Source: Oscillospiraceae bacterium
GTDB taxonomy: Bacteria > Bacillota > Clostridia > Oscillospirales > CAG-272
Assembly (NCBI GenBank): GCA_015064725.1
Contig: SVRQ01000012.1
Span: 1 to 56,601, forward strand
DNA length: 56,601 nucleotides
Reading direction: 5' to 3'
Shown: positions 51,518 to 56,601 of the stretch, one piece after another
Layout of the letters: each line of letters begins with the position of its first letter
Position numbering within the stretch: the first letter of the stretch is position 1
The notes under the pieces: generated by a model
The model's input: only the letters and a program-made list of their open reading frames with translations
What the model was told of the DNA's origin: nothing
Databases searched by the model: none
Translations under genes and position numbers: made by a program

Positions 51518-52399
51518 ATGAAAAAACTTTTTAGGATTATTATATCAACGATAGTTTTAACTGCTATTTTAGCGCATACTGTAATTTTTGCACTTTCCGA
51601 AACTGTTGGTGCGACTAATAAGCAAAAGGCGATAACGGTTTTATTGAATTCTGGTTGGACAGAGGACGAAATAGAATATTTTCTCACAGATGATATTATT
51701 TTGTCATATAAAGATGTAAAAAACCTTGTTTCATCCGACAAGAGTTTTTATAAAGTAACCGATGACGGAATGATGCAGATTACAGAAAACGAATGTACGG
51801 AAGCATTGATTTCTATGTCTGCCACCAACCTTCCTATTGGCGGCGAGATAACTGATCCGATTGAAACATCGGATGGATACCTTTCTATGTGCCTTAGGGT
51901 ATATAATATGGGTAGTGGAATTTATAGAGCCACAATGGAGTATGAATGGCTTAAAGACCCTGCAAATACAAAAATAGACGTTATAGCGTTGTATTGTTCT
52001 GATGAATTGGTGTTTGCGGACAGAGATACTGTAAGTTACCTTTACAGAGCTGAAAGAGTTTTGAGCGATAATTCTGTAATAGAAAATATCGTGATAACGC
52101 AACCGGAGACAATAGAAAGTAATACATATGGTGTCGTGGTACATCAAACTTTAGCAAGTTCACAAACAGGATTGATTTCTACTGGTACCACTAATCACAG
52201 GGGATATTTACAAGCCGAATTTGAGGTTGATAATTCCTCGGCTCTTGTTGGTGCTATTGCAGGGGAATATATCCATCAGCAATATCTTTGGACAGTTACT
52301 CCTCAAATTACTTTTGGCGATTTTGATATAAGTGCAACTCCTTCTTTGGCGTTTAAGGAAATGTCTCCGAACCCTTATCTTACATTTAACATAGGATAA
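51518..52399 (+). CDS. secreted protein, function unknown
   Basis: This 293-residue protein has a signal peptide (KKLFRIIISTIVLTAILAHTVIFALSE) with no lipobox Cys. A short helical region (KQKAITVLLNSGWTEDEIEYF) and a beta-rich body follow. The DNA is noticeably more AT-rich, with different codon preferences than glnN beside it, which suggests later acquisition. It is followed eight bases later by another AT-rich gene on the same strand. No family recognised. Confidence 0.7.
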   Translation: MKKLFRIIISTIVLTAILAHTVIFALSETVGATNKQKAITVLLNSGWTEDEIEYFLTDDIILSYKDVKNLVSSDKSFYKVTDDGMMQITENECTEALISMSATNLPIGGEITDPIETSDGYLSMCLRVYNMGSGIYRATMEYEWLKDPANTKIDVIALYCSDELVFADRDTVSYLYRAERVLSDNSVIENIVITQPETIESNTYGVVVHQTLASSQTGLISTGTTNHRGYLQAEFEVDNSSALVGAIAGEYIHQQYLWTVTPQITFGDFDISATPSLAFKEMSPNPYLTFNIG

Positions 52400-52407
52400 A
52401 AATTGTA

Positions 52408-52860
52408 ATGAAACAAAATGTAAAAAATATAATTATAATAGTTCTTGTTGTTACTAATTTGGTGACATTGGGATTAGTTTCTTGGAAAAGCTACTTGGCT
52501 GAGTTAAATCAGAGCCGCATAGACTTGCGGTTTAAAAAAGGTTTTTCAAATCTTGTGGGGAATCTTAATATGGACACGAGTTCTGACGAAATATTGGAAA
52601 GACTTAAAAGAGAAAATTGGGGATATGCCACATTGATGCAGGAAACTTTCAATGATTCTTCGTATTCATCAGATGACTATGGCGATAGATTGGGCGATAT
52701 AGTGTATAAGCTTTATCTTATGGTTAGGCATGATACATTTTATGAAAAAATAGATTCTGATCTTGCCTCGGATTTAAACAAACTTTCGGCGCAGTTGGAT
52801 TGGAATGAAGAATTACTGAACTCAGTATATGAACAAATGAAAGAGTTGGAAACAAAATAA
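52408..52860 (+). CDS. membrane-anchored helical protein, function unknown
   Basis: This 150-residue protein has one N-terminal membrane helix (IIIIVLVVTNLVTLGLVSW) and a soluble helical remainder. It starts 8 bases after the secreted protein with no strong ribosome binding site, so the two likely form one unit. A 14-bp hairpin terminator ends it. AT-rich like its partner. Confidence 0.7.
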   Translation: MKQNVKNIIIIVLVVTNLVTLGLVSWKSYLAELNQSRIDLRFKKGFSNLVGNLNMDTSSDEILERLKRENWGYATLMQETFNDSSYSSDDYGDRLGDIVYKLYLMVRHDTFYEKIDSDLASDLNKLSAQLDWNEELLNSVYEQMKELETK

Positions 52861-52869
52861 TTTGATGTG

Positions 52870-52907
52870 AAAACATTCGGTTCGGATATGAACCGAATGT
52901 TTTTTTA
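52870..52907 (+). terminator. terminator of the AT-rich gene pair
   Basis: AAAACATTCGGTTC/GAACCGAATGTTTT followed by a T-run. Confidence 0.85.
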
Positions 52908-52951
52908 CTTCTTCTCATATATATAAATATATAAACAAAAACGGAGTGGTG

Positions 52952-53422
52952 ATGATGAAAAAGATATTTTTTAAAAAATGCACTTGCTTTTTGCTGACAG
53001 CTTTTTTTCTGCTTTTGCCATCGTGCGGTCGGGAGCAAAGCTCCCTTTCGGCTGTGCGGGAGCTGGCGGCGGTCTTTCCGTTTAAATACGGAGCTATATA
53101 CTCCGATGAATTTGAAGAGGAAGACGAAAAGTATTTTTCCGATGAGATGAAGCTGCTCATTTTTGGGGCAAACGCGGAAAAATACGATTATATCGTTTCC
53201 GTAAGCGGATACTTTTCGCGCGACAGGGTAAGCGGAGAGGAGATAATCGTAATACTTCTTGACGACCGTTCGCATCGCGGAGAGATAACCTCTGTGTTGT
53301 ACCGCCGTGCCGCGAAAAAACAGGATATTCCGACGAGAGTTCTTTGCAAGGGGGATGCGGTCTATTTTATCTGTGCGGACAACGCGGCAGAGATAGAGGA
53401 ATATATCAAAACAAAAATATAA
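52952..53422 (+). CDS. small lipoprotein, possibly DUF4358-like
   Basis: This roughly 156-residue lipoprotein has signal peptide CTCFLLTAFFLLLPS and lipobox Cys (PSCGRE). The mature part has the alpha/beta layout of DUF4358-type lipoproteins (YDYIVSVSGYF, EEIIVILLDDRSHRGEITSVL, AVYFICADNAAEIEEYI). That family link is tentative. GGAG precedes ATG 52952/52955. It lies 68 bases before manA. Confidence 0.7.
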   Translation: MMKKIFFKKCTCFLLTAFFLLLPSCGREQSSLSAVRELAAVFPFKYGAIYSDEFEEEDEKYFSDEMKLLIFGANAEKYDYIVSVSGYFSRDRVSGEEIIVILLDDRSHRGEITSVLYRRAAKKQDIPTRVLCKGDAVYFICADNAAEIEEYIKTKI

Positions 53423-53490
53423 AAAAGGCTTTATTTTCTTGCGCCTGCGTGGTAAAATATATTTGTATAAAAACTACGGAGGAAAAAACA

Positions 53491-54441
53491 ATGGAAAATA
53501 AAGCTCCTTTGAAACTCAAACAAGTAACGAAACAGATAATCTGGGGCGGCACGCGCCTTTCGGGCGAATACGGTCTTGGAAATGCCGGCGAAAATATTGC
53601 CGAGGCTTGGCAGCTTACCTGCCGCGAGGACGGTATGAATACCATCGTCGGCGGTGAATATGACGGCAAGACTCTTGCGGAATATTTTGAAGAAAATAAA
53701 GATGCCATCGGCACAAAATACGATGGCGGCGCGTTCCCCTTGCTCATAAAGCTTATCGATGCGGAAAAAGACCTTTCCATTCAGGTGCATCCCGACGATG
53801 CGTATGCGGCGGCGCACACAACGGACTTCGGTAAGACAGAAATGTGGTATATCGTTGATGCAAAGCCGGGCGCGAAGATAATCTACGGTCTTAACGGGAA
53901 TTATACCTCGGCACAGCTTCGCGAGGCTATTGCAAACGGTACGCTCGAAAATATGATGAATTATGTTCCCGTTCATGCGGGCGAGGCGTATTTTATCCCT
54001 TCAGGTCTTGTTCACGCCATCGGAGAGGGCATACTTATTGCGGAGATACAGCAGAATTCAAATATCACATACCGCGTATATGACTACAACAGAGTCGGTG
54101 CGGACGGAAAGCTGCGCCCCCTGCACGTTGACGATGCGCTTGCCGTTATTGAAAGCACGGATCCCGCACACGTCAAGAGTGAGCAGACGGATGACCCGAC
54201 GGTAATTTCAAAATGTAAATATTTTACGGTAAATAAATACGATCTTGCCGCTTCTTTCGTTGAAAGAGAAGTGGGAGAAGAAAGCTTCCTTCACGTTATG
54301 TGCATAAAGGGCAAGGCGCTTCTCACACTTGGCGGCGTTGACTACGCTATGAATATGGGCGACACGTATTTTGTTCCCGCAAACAGCGGAAAGGTTGTTA
54401 TTGAAGCGGAAAACGCGCAGGTAATTGCAACAACGCTTTAA
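53491..54441 (+). CDS. manA: mannose-6-phosphate isomerase, class I
   Basis: This 316-residue zinc enzyme interconverts mannose-6-P and fructose-6-P. It shows KQIIWGGTRL, the metal ligands in LSIQVHPDD, TEMWYIVDA and FIPSGLVHAIG, and QNSNITYRVYDYNRV. The short form is typical of Firmicutes. GGAGG precedes ATG 53491; the frame extends upstream only across the lipoprotein gene. The SGNH esterase follows 16 bases later. Confidence 0.95.
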   Translation: MENKAPLKLKQVTKQIIWGGTRLSGEYGLGNAGENIAEAWQLTCREDGMNTIVGGEYDGKTLAEYFEENKDAIGTKYDGGAFPLLIKLIDAEKDLSIQVHPDDAYAAAHTTDFGKTEMWYIVDAKPGAKIIYGLNGNYTSAQLREAIANGTLENMMNYVPVHAGEAYFIPSGLVHAIGEGILIAEIQQNSNITYRVYDYNRVGADGKLRPLHVDDALAVIESTDPAHVKSEQTDDPTVISKCKYFTVNKYDLAASFVEREVGEESFLHVMCIKGKALLTLGGVDYAMNMGDTYFVPANSGKVVIEAENAQVIATTL

Positions 54442-54457
54442 AAAAGAGGATTATGAT

Positions 54458-55516
54458 ATGTCCGATATTACACAATTCGATAAAAATTTCAAGATAGATA
54501 CGGACCTTGGCAGAAGCGATATTGTTTGGCACGATCCTGCAAGACCTCCGTTTTCGCTTTACGGAGTTTATTTTGACGGCGAATGCTACCGCAGAATGCC
54601 CGATGAGATCGCCAAAAACGTAAATGACGGTGTTCGTGAGCTTTCAAAAAACACGTCCGGCGGTAGAGTTTGCTTTGCGACGGATTCGGATATCGTTGCA
54701 ATATCGTATAAAAGAGCATCGCTTTGGAAGATGTCCCATATGGCCCTTACGGGCTCTGCCGGCTTTGACCTTTACGTCCGTATCGACGGGAAGGAGATCT
54801 ATTACGGCGTTTTCGTTCCTACGCAAAGCTCCGCAGGGTATGATTCCATCCTGAAATTCCCGACAAAGGAAAAGAGAGAGATAATTATCCGTTTCCCGCT
54901 TTATGCGGGCGTAACGCAGCTTGCACTCGGACTTTGCGAGGGGGCATTGCTCGAAAGATGGAACGGATACAAAAACGAAAGACCTATCGTTTTTTACGGC
55001 TCTTCCATTACTCAGGGCGCGTGTGCAAGCACACCCGGTACGGATTATGCAAGCAGAGTCAGCCGCAGGTTTGATACAAATTATTTAAACCTCGGCTTTT
55101 CGGGCAGCGCAAAGGGGGAGGAAGCTATGATGGAATACATCGCTTCTCTTGATATGAGCTGCTTCGTATATGATTACGATTATAACACGCCGAATGCCGT
55201 ATATCTTGAAAAAACGCATTATGCCGGATACCGCAAGGTAAGAAATGCGCAGCCCGATACACCTATAATTATAATGTCCGCACCGAATTACGACAAGCTG
55301 AATTCGGATATGCACAAGAGGCGCGACGTTATCGCAGCCACTTATGATCGCGCAGTTGCCGAGGGCGACAAAAACGTGTATTTTGTTGACGGCAAGAAGT
55401 ATTTTTCTGCATTCAATGCAGATGGCTGCTCCGTTGACGGTACGCATCCCAACGATCTCGGCTTTTACCGAATGGCGCAGGCGGTTATAGAGCAGATGGA
55501 AAATTTTTGGGACTAA
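54458..55516 (+). CDS. GxDLY/SGNH-fold esterase
   Basis: This 352-residue protein has two parts. The N-terminal beta-sandwich (about 1-165) has SAGFDLYVRIDG, matching the GxDLY domain. The C-terminal SGNH hydrolase (Lipase_GDSL_3 type) has FYGSSITQGACAS (Ser), GFSGSAKGE (Gly) and SVDGTHPNDLG (Asp and His). No signal peptide is present. Relatives remove acetyl groups from sugars or act on acylated glycans; the substrate here is unknown. AGAGGA precedes ATG 54458. It probably shares a transcript with manA. Confidence 0.88.
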   Translation: MSDITQFDKNFKIDTDLGRSDIVWHDPARPPFSLYGVYFDGECYRRMPDEIAKNVNDGVRELSKNTSGGRVCFATDSDIVAISYKRASLWKMSHMALTGSAGFDLYVRIDGKEIYYGVFVPTQSSAGYDSILKFPTKEKREIIIRFPLYAGVTQLALGLCEGALLERWNGYKNERPIVFYGSSITQGACASTPGTDYASRVSRRFDTNYLNLGFSGSAKGEEAMMEYIASLDMSCFVYDYDYNTPNAVYLEKTHYAGYRKVRNAQPDTPIIIMSAPNYDKLNSDMHKRRDVIAATYDRAVAEGDKNVYFVDGKKYFSAFNADGCSVDGTHPNDLGFYRMAQAVIEQMENFWD

Positions 55517-55539
55517 TAATAGAACAAAGTTAAAAAACG

Positions 55540-55895
55540 CCCGTAATGGCTGGTTCTCATAAGGATGTTTACAAAATTGTAGGGACCGGCGTCCTCGACG
55601 GTCCTTAATACACAAATAAAAATCGGTAGAGAGGTTGTCTTCTCTGCCGATTTGTGTTATAATGGAATCACCGAAAAGCCTTCCTCCGAGAGGGAGGTGG
55701 CACGCGTAGCGTGACGGAAGGAACCTGCGTGACTTTGAATTTAAATTAAACTTTATTGTAACGCACTCTCCCTCACCCGACTCCGTCGGGAGCTCCCTCC
55801 CGGAGTGAGCCTATGATACGCTTGTGCATCTTTAGGGGTATGGGCTTTGCCCGAAGTCTTTGTAATACAAAGACGAAACTGGCGATAAAACAGAA
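55540..55895 (-). repeat. composite dispersed palindromic repeat, right (inverted) copy
   Basis: The reverse complement of the left block (about 108-505), with the same segment order and long identical runs, lacking one ~50-base unit. The stretch between 55517 and 55935 holds no gene beyond this repeat. Confidence 0.85.
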
Positions 55896-55935
55896 AGATA
55901 TAAATTTTGCAATATAGATGGGAGGTTCTTTATAT

Positions 55936-56403
55936 ATGTTGGAATATAGAATCACCAAATACGATCCTGCTAATCGTGTTGCTGAACGGTATGTAGTAGA
56001 TGATTGGACGAGTTTTAGTGACATTGGAAAGCGTTTTAATAATGTTGAACTCACCTATGAAAAATATTTGAAGACAGAAACGGCATACATTGATTGTTGC
56101 ATAGACTTGCTATCAAAAGTACAGATTCCGGTACTCTCTGTAGAGCAAGCAGAGTCCTATTCAGATGCTATAAACATTCCATCAAAAATCTCAAGCATTA
56201 TTGAATTACGTAAATTTATGACAGCCTGTCTTCGAGAGCAATGCTGGTTTAAATTAACAAACGAAAAGTTTTTTATCCACTTTGGTTACGATTACTATAT
56301 GTATGTTGGCACAGAGCTTCCTTCTGATGTAGTTGAACAAACCGCAATCAAATACGGTCTTTTCGGCGAACTGTTCCCCAGTCCATATAACACCGTAGAA
56401 TAA
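55936..56403 (+). CDS. unrecognised soluble protein
   Basis: This 155-residue protein starts at ATG 55936 after GGGAGG (ATG 55918 is upstream of that site). It begins EYRITKYDPANRV and has DDWTSFSDIGKRFNN, then a helical body and an aromatic stretch FFIHFGYDYYMYVG. The pattern reminds me of immunity-type proteins next to polymorphic toxins, but no toxin is seen here, so this is only a hint. It is more AT-rich than the core genes and sits beside the repeat. Confidence 0.65.
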   Translation: MLEYRITKYDPANRVAERYVVDDWTSFSDIGKRFNNVELTYEKYLKTETAYIDCCIDLLSKVQIPVLSVEQAESYSDAINIPSKISSIIELRKFMTACLREQCWFKLTNEKFFIHFGYDYYMYVGTELPSDVVEQTAIKYGLFGELFPSPYNTVE

Positions 56404-56544
56404 CTATCAAATCTTATGGGAATGAGAAATTTTTAATTTACAAATCTAAAATGCAAACCCCGACAGACCTAAAATATAATGTGCCCCCTGTCAAGTAGAC
56501 AGTCTAAAAAACAAAAGAATTTACAAAATGAATAGATTCTTTCA

Positions 56545-56570
56545 TCTCCCCCTGCTGCGCAGCAGGGGGA
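56545..56570. repeat. perfect 26-bp palindrome at the start of another dispersed repeat
   Basis: CTCCCCCTGCTGC is followed directly by its reverse complement. The bases after it (TTCGTCACGCGGCGG...) match the style of the repeats at the window ends. The 56404-56544 stretch holds no gene. Confidence 0.75.
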
Positions 56571-56601
56571 GATTTTCGTCACGCGGCGGTGGCGAAGTAA
56601 T

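Overview
The window reads as a chromosomal segment of a low-to-moderate GC Firmicute, most likely an uncultivated gut Clostridia lineage (inference). This rests on strong GGAGG ribosome binding sites, sigma-A promoters with 17-nt spacers, a Bacillus-type LexA box, a type III glutamine synthetase, pyruvate phosphate dikinase, SLH and NERD proteins, and dispersed palindromic repeats of the kind seen in gut Oscillospirales-type genomes. I see no tRNA, rRNA, CRISPR array, integrase or transposase gene.

Layout. 1-83 is the start of a gene running off the left edge. About 108-505 is a composite dispersed repeat that reappears inverted at about 55540-55895, so the two copies bracket nearly the whole window. 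537-8246 is a compact phage head module behind a LexA box and a consensus promoter: a small zinc-finger protein, small terminase, large terminase, portal, scaffold, major capsid, a ~196-residue adaptor-like protein and a ~597-residue propeller/hub-like protein, closed by a perfect bidirectional terminator. The order matches P22 genes 3-2-1-8-5-4-10. No needle, ejection, tailspike, lysis, integration or replication gene follows. 8252-9990 is an accessory patch: a membrane protein, a 47-residue Cys-rich protein and a frameshifted XRE regulator.

10024-19121 runs leftward: an alpha-L-rhamnosidase, tatD and metG form one tight group. An SLH protein, a SPOUT methylase, a TrmN6-like methylase and rsmI form another, followed upstream by a NERD protein. 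19300-27395 holds a CDF transporter, a 498-residue unknown, a DUF5131 protein, a VanY-like peptidase with an Asn/Pro/Thr/Gln repeat tail, pcrA, and a DUF3267 membrane protein. 27466-30611 carries two duplicated MORN-like repeat lipoproteins. 30846-41238 is housekeeping and sugar metabolism: pnp, rpsO, fructose-bisphosphate aldolase, a propeller protein, small membrane proteins, ppdK, pth and a GH43 enzyme.

41275-55516 runs mostly rightward: mfd, a PrsA-like lipoprotein, a DUF5685 / J-domain / membrane-protein / coiled-coil run, pyroglutamyl peptidase, type III glutamine synthetase, two AT-rich secreted or membrane unknowns, a lipoprotein, manA and a GxDLY/SGNH esterase. After the inverted repeat copy comes one unrecognised soluble protein.

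Most notable: the intact, SOS-type-promoter-driven, tailless P22-like head cassette. It could be a decayed prophage kept open, a capsid-forming satellite, or a domesticated packaging particle. Other signals worth checking are the lipoprotein pair with a variable middle between conserved ends, a duplicated ppdK 3' tail plus terminator forming the end of a small membrane gene, a frameshifted XRE gene, and two very short Cys-rich genes.
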